DNA of 64,000 bases from an uncultured Cohaesibacter sp. Lineage in GTDB: Bacteria > Pseudomonadota > Alphaproteobacteria > Rhizobiales > Cohaesibacteraceae. The translations under genes were made by a program, and so were the position numbers. Below are positions 26,885-36,208 of this stretch, piece by piece (position 1 is the stretch's first letter; each line of letters opens with the position of its first letter). The notes beneath the pieces were generated by a model. That model was not told where the DNA came from and made no database searches. It was given only the letters and a program-made list of their open reading frames with translations. The DNA lies in NCBI RefSeq assembly GCF_963676485.1, contig NZ_OY781114.1, positions 2,575,001 to 2,639,000 on the forward strand, read 5' to 3'.

Positions 26885-27769
26885 TCAGGATCGGCTGCGA
26901 CTGGCCAGAATGACGCCAAGAGCGGTGACAACCATACCGATCACCTGCATGGGGGTGATGGGTTCGCCAAAGAGCAGGAAGGAGATGGTCGCTGTTACGG
27001 CTGGCACCAGATAAAAGAGCGATGCCGTGTTGGACACAGCGCCCTTTTCGATGAGCCAGAGCAACAGGAAGATGGCGCCGATGGAAAGCACCAACACGAG
27101 CCATACCAGAGCAAAGATGAATTCCCCTGACCAGACGATGGTCTGGCTTTCCATCATCAAGCTCAAGCCGCCGCAGAAAAGCACTGCTGCGGTATATTGC
27201 CAGATAGTGGCCGTGCGGATGTCCAGATTTGCCGCGAAGCGCTTCTGGTAGACTGTTCCGAAGGAAATGGCGATCACAGCGACGAGGGCGACGAAGATTT
27301 GCGTCGGGGTGACGGAGAAAGCGCCACCGCTCAAGCGGGGTAACAGCACCATGGAGATGCCGACCAAACCGAGGACAAACCCAAGGGCGTGGTTTCTGGT
27401 GATCTGCTCTTTCAGCATAAGATGGGCGAAAAAGGCCGTCAGCACGGGCTGTAACCCGGTCATCAGGGCGAACAGCCCGGCGGGCATCCCGTCGTCAATG
27501 GCCCAGAAGACACCTGAAAGATACATCCCGTGGATCATGAAGCCGGAAACAAAGGCATGAAGGCCTTGGCGCGGATTGGGCCAACGGGCGCGCTGAATGA
27601 GGGAGATAGCCAGCAAAAGCAACAGGACCAAGCCAAAACGCAGCGTCAGGAAAGTCATGGGCTCGGAATAGGGCGCGCCCATGCGCGAGCCGACAAAGCC
27701 TGTTGACCAGAGGACAACAAACAAGAGGGGAGTCAGGATCGGCACTATGCCTGCGGTTCTGAAAGTCAT
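26885..27769 (-). CDS. DMT-family (EamA) transporter
   Basis: The 294-residue membrane protein has about ten transmembrane helices in two EamA repeats, with VLWSTGFVGSRMG at the first helix and AINFLSFLFGEP-like ends near the C-terminus. EamA proteins export amino acids or metabolites. The substrate is unknown. It sits between mcd and the YihY gene and has no obvious pathway link. Confidence 0.87.
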   Translation of the reverse strand: MTFRTAGIVPILTPLLFVVLWSTGFVGSRMGAPYSEPMTFLTLRFGLVLLLLLAISLIQRARWPNPRQGLHAFVSGFMIHGMYLSGVFWAIDDGMPAGLFALMTGLQPVLTAFFAHLMLKEQITRNHALGFVLGLVGISMVLLPRLSGGAFSVTPTQIFVALVAVIAISFGTVYQKRFAANLDIRTATIWQYTAAVLFCGGLSLMMESQTIVWSGEFIFALVWLVLVLSIGAIFLLLWLIEKGAVSNTASLFYLVPAVTATISFLLFGEPITPMQVIGMVVTALGVILASRSRS

Positions 27770-28088
27770 GGCGTATCCTGAATAGCTGGGCGGAAGAATA
27801 GGCAGAGAGTAGGAGTTACAGCTTTATCCGCTGGGGGCGGAAAAGTCCAATGGGAACCGAAACCTGCGGCCATGCATTGATACTGATGGCACAAAAAGGC
27901 CGTTTCCAAAGGAAAATGGACTGGTTTGCTTTTTCAGAACAAAAGCCTATAAAGGCTGCGCGCATGGCAGGAACGGTTTCTGGAAACCGGAACGAGCGCG
28001 TCTTTCTCCGTAATGGTCTTTCAAATGGGTGTGCTGTGTTTGTGGTTTTCTGTATTTGCGTGAGACTGAGAAGTTCGGATAGTTGGAA
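27770..28088. other. 319-base divergent spacer
   Basis: The spacer lies between the divergent EamA and YihY genes. An 80-codon open frame at 27850-28092 reads unlike any protein I know. The spacer must hold two promoters; neither is clear. Confidence 0.5.
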
Positions 28089-29006
28089 ATGATGCGTCTT
28101 TGGGAATGGATAGTCGTGCCGGTCCGGATTTTCTGGCGGTTCTCCGATAATCATGGCTTTGCGCTGGCCAGCAACATCGCCTTCTCCATGCTGCTTTCGA
28201 TCTTTCCGTTTCTGCTGCTACTCACGGGGGTGTCCGTGTGGATCGGTGGCGACGCACTGGGCAAGGTGCTGCAGGATATGCTGAGCTTGCTGTTGCCGGA
28301 TGCGATTGCCGATATTCTGCAGCCCGATGTGGACGCGGTTATTGCAGAGCGCACCCGCAGCCTTTTGTCTATTTCACTGGTCGTCTTCCTCGTTACCCTG
28401 ACGTCGTTGGTGGAGAGCCTGCGCGAAGGGCTGAATCGCGCATATGGCTATTATGAACGCCGCTCGATCCTGTCGCGTCGGGCGATGGGGCTGCTGGCTA
28501 TCTTCGGAGCGACCGGGGTGATGATCATCGTTGCTTCGGCTCTGTTCTTTGCGCCCATCGCATGGAACATGCTCAAGCCGCATATTTCATGGATCAAGGA
28601 TTTCCAATATACCTTCAACGTGGTGCGCTTTGGTATCGCCATTCCGCTTCTGACTCTCTTTCTGGTGGCGAGCCACCGTTGGCTTCCCATGCGCACGACC
28701 GAATGGGCTGATCTCTGGCCCGGCGCTCTGTCCACACTGGTTCTGTGGTGGATCACGGCTGAGGCCTATTCCTACTATCTATCGCACTTTGCCCAATATG
28801 CCCGTGTTTATGCCGGGCTGGCCGGTGTCGTGGCGACGCTGATCTTCCTGCAGATCATTTCAATGATTTATCTGTATGGTGCCGAGGTGAATGCCTGGAT
28901 CATTCGCTGGCGGCGCATACAGCGCAGCAAGAATGCCAAGCCCTATTCCGATCCAGATGAAAAATCAGCGACACCTTCGCCTGAAAAACCGGCAAATGAT
29001 TATTAG
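28089..29006 (+). CDS. YihY/virulence-factor BrkB-family membrane protein
   Basis: The 305-residue protein has about six transmembrane helices. N-terminal SDNHGFALASNIAFSMLLSIFPFLLLL, middle LREGLNRAYGYYERRS and C-terminal TAEAYSYYLSHFAQYARVYAGLAGVV are family blocks. A charged tail follows. BrkB proteins have no agreed role, despite the older RNase BN name. The ATG at 28089 is used. A bidirectional terminator follows. Confidence 0.9.
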   Translation: MMRLWEWIVVPVRIFWRFSDNHGFALASNIAFSMLLSIFPFLLLLTGVSVWIGGDALGKVLQDMLSLLLPDAIADILQPDVDAVIAERTRSLLSISLVVFLVTLTSLVESLREGLNRAYGYYERRSILSRRAMGLLAIFGATGVMIIVASALFFAPIAWNMLKPHISWIKDFQYTFNVVRFGIAIPLLTLFLVASHRWLPMRTTEWADLWPGALSTLVLWWITAEAYSYYLSHFAQYARVYAGLAGVVATLIFLQIISMIYLYGAEVNAWIIRWRRIQRSKNAKPYSDPDEKSATPSPEKPANDY

Positions 29007-29071
29007 AAGTGCGCTCGCGAGACGCGCTCTCATGGTTTGAGAAGGGCGTGACTAGATAGGATGGATGGAAG

Positions 29072-29096
29072 AAAAAGCCGGGGTGTCCCGGCTTTT
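29072..29096. terminator. Bidirectional terminator between yihY-like gene and ccrA
   Basis: GCCGGG-GTGT-CCCGGC (29077-29092) has AAAAA on the left and TTTT on the right. Confidence 0.9.
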
Positions 29097-29118
29097 GTTT
29101 GTCTGCCCAGTGGTAGGG

Positions 29119-30405
29119 CTATGCGTCACGGCTGGCCAGGATTGTTTCTTCCAGCGTTTTGAGACCTGTCCTTGTGGCATTGACCATGCAGGACATGTTG
29201 CCCGGCTGATGTTTGTTGCTCAGCATCAATTCATGGGCCTTGGGAATTTGCTCCCATGTGAACACATCTGACATGCAAGGGTTGATATGGCTATCAATGA
29301 CCATCTGGTTGGCGGCCATGGCCTGCTTGAGATGGGCAAAATGGGACCCCTGAACCCGCTTCTGGTGCATCCAGACATAGCGGGCGTCCATGGTCAGGTT
29401 AAAGCCCGAGGTGCCCGCACAGATGACCACCATGCCTCCGCGTTTGACGACAAATGTTGAGACTGGCATCGTGGCTTCACCGGGATGCTCGAAGACCATG
29501 TCGACATTCTTGCCCTTGCCGGTGATGTCCCAGATGGCCTTTCCGAATTTTCGTACTTCGGCAAACCATTCTGCATATTCGGGAGAATTGACCTTGGGAA
29601 GCTGACCCCAGCAATTGAAGTCCTTGCGATTGATAACGCCCTTGGCGCCAAGGCTCATGACGAATTCGCGTTTGCTCTCGTCGGAAATGACGCCGATGGC
29701 ATTGGCTCCGGCTGCGGCAGCAATCTGTATTCCGAAGACACCCAGTCCGCCTGAAGCCCCCCAGACCAGCACATTCTGGCCCGGCTTCAGCTCATGAGGC
29801 ATATGGCCGAACATCATGCGGTAGGCTGTGGCGAGCGTCAGCACATAGCAGGCGCTTTCTTCCCATGTGAGATGTTTGGGGCGCGGCATCAACTGTTGGG
29901 CCTGCACCTTGGAGAATTGGGCAAATGAGCCATCCGGTGTCTCATAGCCCCAGATGCGCTGGGTGGGTGAAAACATCGGGTCGCCACCGTTGCATTCTTC
30001 GTCGTCGCCGTCATCCTGATTGCAATGGATGACAACCTCGTCGCCGACTTTCCAGTTGCGCACCTTGCTGCCAACGGCCCAGACGATACCCGACGCGTCC
30101 GATCCTGCGATATGGTAGGGCTGCTTATGTACGTCGAAGACGGAGACCGGCTCGCCAAGGCCTGCCCAGATGCCATTATAATTGACCCCGGCAGCCATGT
30201 TCAGAACCAGCACTTCGTGGCTGTCCAGCTCCCATGTTGGCACCACTTCGACCTGAAATGATTTCTCCGGTGGTCCCTGGCGGTCTCGGCGGATGGCCCA
30301 GGCATACATTTCTTTGGGCACATGGCCCAGCGGCGGAATGTCTCCTATTTCATAGAGATCTTTCTTCTCGCCGGTTGTGCCTTGGGCAAGCAAGTCCTCG
30401 GTCAT
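29119..30405 (-). CDS. ccrA: Crotonyl-CoA carboxylase/reductase
   Basis: The 428-residue NADPH-dependent enzyme makes ethylmalonyl-CoA from crotonyl-CoA and CO2, the key step of the ethylmalonyl-CoA pathway. It is a zinc-independent MDR reductase with VLVWGASGGLGVFGIQIA at the NADPH site, plus the Ccr-specific long insert GDDEECNGGDPMF and the late GSHFAHLKQA block. Length matches Ccr, not ordinary alcohol dehydrogenases of about 340 residues. It is divergent from ethylmalonyl-CoA mutase. Confidence 0.95.
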   Translation of the reverse strand: MTEDLLAQGTTGEKKDLYEIGDIPPLGHVPKEMYAWAIRRDRQGPPEKSFQVEVVPTWELDSHEVLVLNMAAGVNYNGIWAGLGEPVSVFDVHKQPYHIAGSDASGIVWAVGSKVRNWKVGDEVVIHCNQDDGDDEECNGGDPMFSPTQRIWGYETPDGSFAQFSKVQAQQLMPRPKHLTWEESACYVLTLATAYRMMFGHMPHELKPGQNVLVWGASGGLGVFGIQIAAAAGANAIGVISDESKREFVMSLGAKGVINRKDFNCWGQLPKVNSPEYAEWFAEVRKFGKAIWDITGKGKNVDMVFEHPGEATMPVSTFVVKRGGMVVICAGTSGFNLTMDARYVWMHQKRVQGSHFAHLKQAMAANQMVIDSHINPCMSDVFTWEQIPKAHELMLSNKHQPGNMSCMVNATRTGLKTLEETILASRDA

Positions 30406-30766
30406 TGGTGCTCCTCCCGATCAGTACAAACTGTCAGCTACATCGCTTATGGTGCAACGCAGCATTAATGGGCGTATTTGGTCCCATTTTATGGTGCGGT
30501 TGCGAAATTATCCAAAATTATTGGGTCAGAAGATATAAGTCTTATTGCCAATTTGAATTTTGCGTGTGCGAAGAGACACTCTGTGCTCCAAGAGAAGCGA
30601 TCTCTCCTGTGGCGGCCTAGGGAGGCCCTCAGAACGGGAGAGCAGAGGGAAAAAGCCGTAAGACCTTGTCTCCATTGCGCTGTCCGGATGCTTCCGGTTG
30701 CAAAGAGATCAGGACGGGCTCGCTTTAGGGGGTGGGGCCATGCGGCCTTTGCGGGAGGAAAGCAAG
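30406..30766. promoter_or_regulatory. 361-base divergent control region of ccrA and ecm
   Basis: AT-rich sequence lies at the centre. TTGCGAAATTATCC and GTGTGCGAAG share a TGCGAA core in this spacer. No regulator site can be named. Both pathway genes must be promoted here. Confidence 0.5.
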
Positions 30767-32785
30767 ATGAGTGGCGATAAGGCTATAAACAAAAGTATGG
30801 ACGCTACCGGTGTTAAAAAGCCAACAGCCGGTCAGGAAAAGGACCGCCCTTGGATCTTTCGTACCTATGCGGGGCATTCAACCGCCAAGGCTTCCAATGC
30901 GCTTTACAGGAACAACCTCTCCAAAGGGCAGACAGGTCTGTCGGTCGCCTTCGATCTGCCGACCCAGACGGGCTATGATCCGGATCATCCGCTGGCGCGC
31001 GGCGAGGTTGGCAAGGTCGGTGTGCCAATCGCCAATATCGGCGATATGCGGGAATTGTTCGACCAGATACCGCTTGAGCAAATGAATACCTCGATGACGA
31101 TCAATGCAACAGCCGCCTGGCTGCTTGCGCTCTATATTGCTGTGGCTGACGAGCAAGGGGCTGACAGGACCAAGCTTGCAGGAACCACGCAGAATGATCT
31201 GATCAAGGAATATCTCTCGCGGGGGACTTATGTGTTCCCGCCCAAGCCATCCCTGAAGCTGACCACCGACATTATCGGATTTACCTATAGTCATATGCCC
31301 AAATTCAACCCGATGAATGTGTGCTCCTATCATTTGCAGGAAGCGGGGGCGACGCCGGTGCAGGAATTGGCCTTTGCGTTGTCAACGGCGATTGCCGTGC
31401 TGGATGCGGTCAAGGCGAGCGAAGTGCTCGATGACGAGGATTTTCCCAAGGCCGTGGGGCGTATTTCCTTTTTCGTGAATGCGGGCATGCGCTTTGTGAC
31501 CGAGATCTGCAAAATGCGCGCCTTTGCTGAATTGTGGGAGGAGATTTGCCGCGAACGCTATGGGGTCGAAGAAGAGCGCTATCGCCGCTTCCGCTATGGG
31601 GTGCAGGTGAACTCGTTGGGGCTTACAGAGCAGCAGCCGGAGAATAATGTCTATCGCATTCTGATCGAGATGCTGGCTGTGGTGTTGTCCAAGAATGCCC
31701 GCGCCCGGGCGGTCCAGTTGCCCGCCTGGAACGAAGCGCTGGGCTTGCCACGCCCGTGGGATCAGCAATGGTCCCTGAGAATGCAACAGGTCATGGCGTA
31801 TGAGACGGATCTCCTGGAATATGGGGATCTGTTCGACGGATCGTCAGTGATCGATGCCAAAGTCAAGGCGCTCAAGGCCGAAGCTCGTGAGGAAATGGTA
31901 CGCATTGAGGAAATGGGCGGTGCCATCTCGGCTATTGAATCAAGCTATATGAAGCAGAAGCTCGTTGAATCCAACGCCAAACGCCTTGAGGGGATCGAGA
32001 GCGGCGAGCAGATTCTTGTCGGGGTCAATAAATATCTGGAAAGCGAGCCTTCGCCGCTGTCATCGGGAAAGGATAGCGGCATTTTGACGGTTGATCCGGC
32101 GGTTGAGGAAGAAGCCGTTGCCAAGATAAAGGCATGGCGCGAGGAACGTGACGATCTGGCTGTCGAAGACGCCTTGACCGCCCTGCGCGAGGCGGCCAAG
32201 GCCGGAGCCAATATCATGGAGCCATCCATCTCCTGCGCCAAGGCGGGGGTGACAACCGGTGAATGGGCGGCTGTGTTGCGCGATGTCTTTGGTGAATATC
32301 GCGCGCCAACCGGTGTTGGCAAATCCGCTCGCATGGAAGGGGACGATGTTTCCGAAGTGCGCGAGGCGGTCAACAAGGCCTCTGCTGTGCTTGGCCGACG
32401 CCTCAAAATCCTGGTTGGAAAGCCGGGGTTGGATGGACATTCAAACGGTGCGGAACAGATTGCCGTGCGGGCACGGGATTCTGGCATGGAGGTTGTCTAT
32501 CAGGGCATTCGCTTAACGCCTGAGCAGATCGTCAATACAGCCCTTGAAGAAGGCGTGCATGTGGTCGGATTGTCCATTCTGTCCGGCTCGCATCTCGCGC
32601 TCGTGGGCGATGTGATGAAGCTGATGAAGGAAGCGGAACTGGATGACGTACCTGTCGTGGTGGGCGGGATCATTCCGCCGGCGGATGAAGAGATCCTCAA
32701 AGGCTATGGTGTTGCGGCTGTTTACACGCCGAAGAATTTTCAGATCAACGAGATTATGAAGAATATCGCAGGGCTGGTTGCCTGA
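30767..32785 (+). CDS. ecm: Ethylmalonyl-CoA mutase
   Basis: The 672-residue B12-dependent mutase converts ethylmalonyl-CoA to methylsuccinyl-CoA. The N-terminal catalytic domain has SVAFDLPTQTGYDPDHPLA and a central NLQEAGAT-like region (SYHLQEAGATPVQELAF). The C-terminal cobalamin domain has the DxHxxG motif in KPGLDGHSNGAEQI and VVGLSILSGSH plus VVVGGIIP. GGAGG precedes the ATG at 30767. Its single-chain size and its position opposite ccrA separate it from ordinary methylmalonyl-CoA mutases. Confidence 0.94.
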   Translation: MSGDKAINKSMDATGVKKPTAGQEKDRPWIFRTYAGHSTAKASNALYRNNLSKGQTGLSVAFDLPTQTGYDPDHPLARGEVGKVGVPIANIGDMRELFDQIPLEQMNTSMTINATAAWLLALYIAVADEQGADRTKLAGTTQNDLIKEYLSRGTYVFPPKPSLKLTTDIIGFTYSHMPKFNPMNVCSYHLQEAGATPVQELAFALSTAIAVLDAVKASEVLDDEDFPKAVGRISFFVNAGMRFVTEICKMRAFAELWEEICRERYGVEEERYRRFRYGVQVNSLGLTEQQPENNVYRILIEMLAVVLSKNARARAVQLPAWNEALGLPRPWDQQWSLRMQQVMAYETDLLEYGDLFDGSSVIDAKVKALKAEAREEMVRIEEMGGAISAIESSYMKQKLVESNAKRLEGIESGEQILVGVNKYLESEPSPLSSGKDSGILTVDPAVEEEAVAKIKAWREERDDLAVEDALTALREAAKAGANIMEPSISCAKAGVTTGEWAAVLRDVFGEYRAPTGVGKSARMEGDDVSEVREAVNKASAVLGRRLKILVGKPGLDGHSNGAEQIAVRARDSGMEVVYQGIRLTPEQIVNTALEEGVHVVGLSILSGSHLALVGDVMKLMKEAELDDVPVVVGGIIPPADEEILKGYGVAAVYTPKNFQINEIMKNIAGLVA

Positions 32786-32836
32786 ACTTGTTTTGGCTGC
32801 GGCGTCATAGCCACGCGACATTGCCGGAAAGGAAAC

Positions 32837-32864
32837 AAAGGGCCCTAATCTGTGGGCCCTTTTG
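32837..32864. terminator. Bidirectional terminator after ecm
   Basis: AAAGGGCCC (32837-32845) and GGGCCCTTT (32854-32862) form a perfect 9-bp stem with a short T-run. Confidence 0.82.
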
Positions 32865-32899
32865 GTCTTCATCAGCGGTCTACTCTATTTTCATGGACC

Positions 32900-34045
32900 C
32901 TAAAGTTGGGAGGGTGTTCTTTCGGCAAGGCAGGTTGTCACCAACTCATAGAGCCTGTCTGCTTCAATCGGTCGTGTGATCCATGCCTTGAAGGGAGCAA
33001 TCGCCTCTGGGGGATCGTCGGCGGAAATGGCGATGACGGGTAGCGCTGCGCATTTTTCCGTTTGTTGGAGCCGCTCTATCAGCTCCCATCCGCTCATGCC
33101 TTCCATGCGAATATCAAAGATCGCCAGATCCGGCAGGTCCCTTTCAAGCAGGTCCAAGGCCTCGCTGCCCGATTGCGCCGTGATCGGGTCTAGGCCCAGC
33201 GCTTTCAATATTTCGGCCAGAATGAGCAGATTGGTTTTGTTGTCATCGACAATGAGAATCTTTGCTTTTGCCTCTTCTTCTTCCTGCTTGGGTTGCGCGA
33301 AAGGAGGCTGGTTGATGCGCAGCCCTGTAGGTGGTGTCTTTTGCCATTCAGAAGAGCGGGCTTCTTCGAGCGGCAGGGTTATGAGAAAACAGGCACCATG
33401 GGGCTCGTTTTCTTGCGCCTTTATGGTGCCTCCCATGACGGAAAGAATATGGCGTGCGCTCCATAGGCCAAGCCCTTTGCCATCAGAAGCGTCCTGCTCC
33501 TTCCCGCGATGATAGGGCTCGAACAGCAGTTCGGGATTTTCTTCTCGAAAGCCCGGCCCATTATCGCATAGGGTGAGCAGGATCTCGCTGTCTGATTTGA
33601 GTGTGGCTGTCAGCTCTATCTGCGCTTGATGGGCATATTTCAGGGCATTGTCGAGCAATAGCATCAGGGTTCTGTGCAAGTAGCCTGGCGCAGGTGCCAT
33701 CGGGGTTACGGCCTCAAGGGCTTGGGAAATCTCCAGCTTGAACCGGGCTCCATGGGAATTGGCCAACAGGGAGGCAAGGCCCTCGAATTCTCTTAGCCAA
33801 CAACTGAGCAGGATCGTGTCCTGCTTGGGTTGCTTGAAGAGTTCCGCACCGCCTTCCACAATGGTCATGGCATTGCTGGCAGTAAAATGCAGCGCCTCGA
33901 TGAGGGCGGCGGTCTTCTCCTGATCTTCAGATTTGCGGATAAGGTCAGTCAGAGACACAATAGCGCTCAAATGTGTGCGCAAATCGTGACGAAAGCTGTC
34001 CGTTTTTTGTTTTTTTGTATCGGTCTTCAGGCTGTTTCTTGTCAT
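32900..34045 (-). CDS. Soluble hybrid kinase: HisKA-HATPase-REC
   Basis: The 381-residue protein has no transmembrane segment or sensor domain. The phospho-acceptor His is in SFRHDLRTHLSAI near residue 20. The ATPase has LLLDNALKYAH, DNGPGFRE and GKGLGLWSARHIL. A C-terminal receiver has LIVDDNKTN and the acceptor Asp in LAIFDIRMEGMSG. The start is at 34045. The missing sensor suggests it reads a partner protein or relays signals. Its neighbours give no clue. Confidence 0.88.
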   Translation of the reverse strand: MTRNSLKTDTKKQKTDSFRHDLRTHLSAIVSLTDLIRKSEDQEKTAALIEALHFTASNAMTIVEGGAELFKQPKQDTILLSCWLREFEGLASLLANSHGARFKLEISQALEAVTPMAPAPGYLHRTLMLLLDNALKYAHQAQIELTATLKSDSEILLTLCDNGPGFREENPELLFEPYHRGKEQDASDGKGLGLWSARHILSVMGGTIKAQENEPHGACFLITLPLEEARSSEWQKTPPTGLRINQPPFAQPKQEEEEAKAKILIVDDNKTNLLILAEILKALGLDPITAQSGSEALDLLERDLPDLAIFDIRMEGMSGWELIERLQQTEKCAALPVIAISADDPPEAIAPFKAWITRPIEADRLYELVTTCLAERTPSQL

Positions 34046-34244
34046 AATCTATGCTATAGGCACACACTGTTGTTTCACTATAGTGCAGTCATGCATCCTA
34101 AGATGCCCTGTATCGTCCGCAGGTTCCAACACATTTTTCCTCGAACCGCTTGTCTTTTCGGTCAATGGTCCTTTGTCGTGGGTTCTTTTGCCAATCTCCG
34201 AGGAACAACGCCCCGCGAACGTCCTTCCTTTTCGGAGCTTTTAT

Positions 34245-35201
34245 ATGCTCGATATTTTTAATATTGTCTTCCCCATCTTCGCCTTGATAGCCATTGGCTA
34301 TGGGCTAATCTACAGTGGCCTCATTCCCAAGGAAGCTGGCGCTGCCTTGTCGAAATTCGTCTTCACTGTGCCTTTGCCGCTGACCATGTTCCGATCACTG
34401 GCTACGGCCAACCTGTCTGAACAGGCTCCATGGTCCCTGTGGGGGGCCTTCTTTCTTTGCGTCTTTGCCATGTTTGGGCTTGGCATGCTGGTCACCCGCT
34501 TTCTTTTTGGGAGGGAAGGAAGCGTGTTGGCTGTGGCTGGTATTTCAAGCGGCTTTTCCAATCTGGTGCTGCTGGGGATTCCTGTCATTTCGGCCGTGTT
34601 CGGGGAAGATTCTCTGGTGCCGCTGGTCATGTTGCTTACAATCCATCTGCCGATCATGACCCTGCTCAGCTCGATTCTGGTCGAGATCTATGCGCGCGAA
34701 CCGGGGCAGGCGCTGCATTTCGGCGCCATCCTGCTCAAGGTTGGCAAGGGACTGATGCGCAACGCCATTATCCTTGGTATTCTGGCCGGTGGCATCTGGG
34801 GCTTTCTCGGTTTGCCAATTCCCGAATTGGCGTCAGGCGTGATTGATCGCATTGTTCCTGTTACCGTGCCGCTGGCATTGATGGCCATGGGTATGAGCAT
34901 GCGCGAATATGGGCTGCAAGGGGATATCCTCAATGGCCTTGCTCTGGCGATTATCAAGACGGTGGCTTTTCCTGCTCTGTTCTATCTGGTCACGGCCACC
35001 ATTCTGCCTCTGCCCAATGCATGGACGGCGGTGATCCTGCTGGGGGCTGCCAGCCCGACCGGGGTCAACGCCTATCTGTTGGCCAACCATTTCGGCGTGG
35101 GGCACAGATTGTCTGCCAATACGATTTCCCTGTCAGTTCTGGTCAGTCTTGTGACCCTGCCATTCTGGATTTCGGTGGCGCATACCATCATGGGGCACTA
35201 G
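34245..35201 (+). CDS. AEC-family permease (auxin efflux carrier fold)
   Basis: The 318-residue protein has about ten transmembrane helices. It begins MLDIFNIVFPIFALIAIGYG and has a central break with PVISAVFG and a late GAASPTGVNAYLLA. AEC proteins move organic anions such as malonate or malate. The ATG at 34245 follows CGGAGC; an upstream in-frame start adds 54 unlikely residues. Its stop overlaps that of gluQ by four bases. Confidence 0.87.
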   Translation: MLDIFNIVFPIFALIAIGYGLIYSGLIPKEAGAALSKFVFTVPLPLTMFRSLATANLSEQAPWSLWGAFFLCVFAMFGLGMLVTRFLFGREGSVLAVAGISSGFSNLVLLGIPVISAVFGEDSLVPLVMLLTIHLPIMTLLSSILVEIYAREPGQALHFGAILLKVGKGLMRNAIILGILAGGIWGFLGLPIPELASGVIDRIVPVTVPLALMAMGMSMREYGLQGDILNGLALAIIKTVAFPALFYLVTATILPLPNAWTAVILLGAASPTGVNAYLLANHFGVGHRLSANTISLSVLVSLVTLPFWISVAHTIMGH

Positions 35202-36130
35202 GCAGGTGTGAAGGCTTCAAGGTCGGCGTCGCTCCAACGGATCAGTTTTTTGATCTCGGCCGGGGTGACGCCGTCTTTGCGTAAAGCCTTGAGGCTGAGG
35301 CTCTGGCGTGACTTGGACAGCTTTTGCCCCTCAATATCGGTGAGCAGCCGGTGATGATGATAAAGCGGTGCGGGCAAGCCAAATATGGTTTGCAGGAGCC
35401 TGTGCAGGCTTGTCGCTGCATAAAGATCCTGACCGCGCACGATATGGGTGATGCCTTGGGCTGCATCATCAAGCACCACCGAGAGGTGATAGCTCGTCGG
35501 GCAATCCTTGCGCGCAAGAATCACATCGCCCCAATGGGGCGGGGTTGCCTCGATCTGGGCTCCTTGAGGATAGGAGGGGGCAGAAGGGCCGGTTTCCTGC
35601 CAGAATAGTTGGCTTGGGTGGCTTTCCAGCGCTTTCTTCATATCGAGGCGCCAGGCCGCTTCGCCTTCGTCCTTTTCTCTCTCAATGAGCATTGCGCGTG
35701 GATAGTGAACGGCGCCATCCGGATCGCGCGGCCAAGGGGCTTCGGATGCGGTCTCCCATTCCTTCACAGCGATCTGGATTTCCTTGCGGCTTGCTTGCGA
35801 TGGATAGACGAGGCCCTTGCCTTTCAGGCTTTTCAAGCTTTCCTCATAAAAGGAGAACCGTTTCGACTGGCGCATGACCGGCTCTTCCCAGCGGATGCCG
35901 AGCCAGTCAAGATCCTCAAGCATCTGTTCGATCTTGTCTTCAGTGCAGCGGACTGTATCGATATCTTCAATGCGTAGCAGGAAGCGGCCACCGGTCTGTT
36001 TTGCTGCCTCGAAATTGAGAAGCGCCGAGAGGGCGTGACCCAGATGCAGGGCGCCGTTTGGACTGGGGGCAAAGCGGAAGAGTGCGGGCATGAGAGCGAA
36101 ATGGAATCCGGCTGGTGTTGCGTGCTGCAT
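35198..36130 (-). CDS. gluQ: Glutamyl-Q tRNA(Asp) synthetase
   Basis: The 310-residue truncated GlxRS paralogue glutamylates queuosine in tRNA(Asp). The HIGH-type motif is FAPSPNGALHLGHA and the KMSKS loop reads GQKLSKSRQS. It lacks the anticodon-binding domain. The usual zinc Cys cluster after the VYP stretch is absent here (YPSQASRKE). The start at 36130 is used; an ATG at 36091 is possible. Confidence 0.9.
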   Translation of the reverse strand: MQHATPAGFHFALMPALFRFAPSPNGALHLGHALSALLNFEAAKQTGGRFLLRIEDIDTVRCTEDKIEQMLEDLDWLGIRWEEPVMRQSKRFSFYEESLKSLKGKGLVYPSQASRKEIQIAVKEWETASEAPWPRDPDGAVHYPRAMLIEREKDEGEAAWRLDMKKALESHPSQLFWQETGPSAPSYPQGAQIEATPPHWGDVILARKDCPTSYHLSVVLDDAAQGITHIVRGQDLYAATSLHRLLQTIFGLPAPLYHHHRLLTDIEGQKLSKSRQSLSLKALRKDGVTPAEIKKLIRWSDADLEAFTPA

Positions 36131-36208
36131 TGATAGCCTCTAGATGTGGGGTTCGTCCAGCATATTGGCCGCTACGGGCTTGCTTCCCGTAATTATGAAG
36201 GAGACGCC

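Noticed and set aside
27850-28092. Small plus-strand gene before the YihY gene
   Set aside because: No family pattern and no ribosome site; it overlaps the YihY start.
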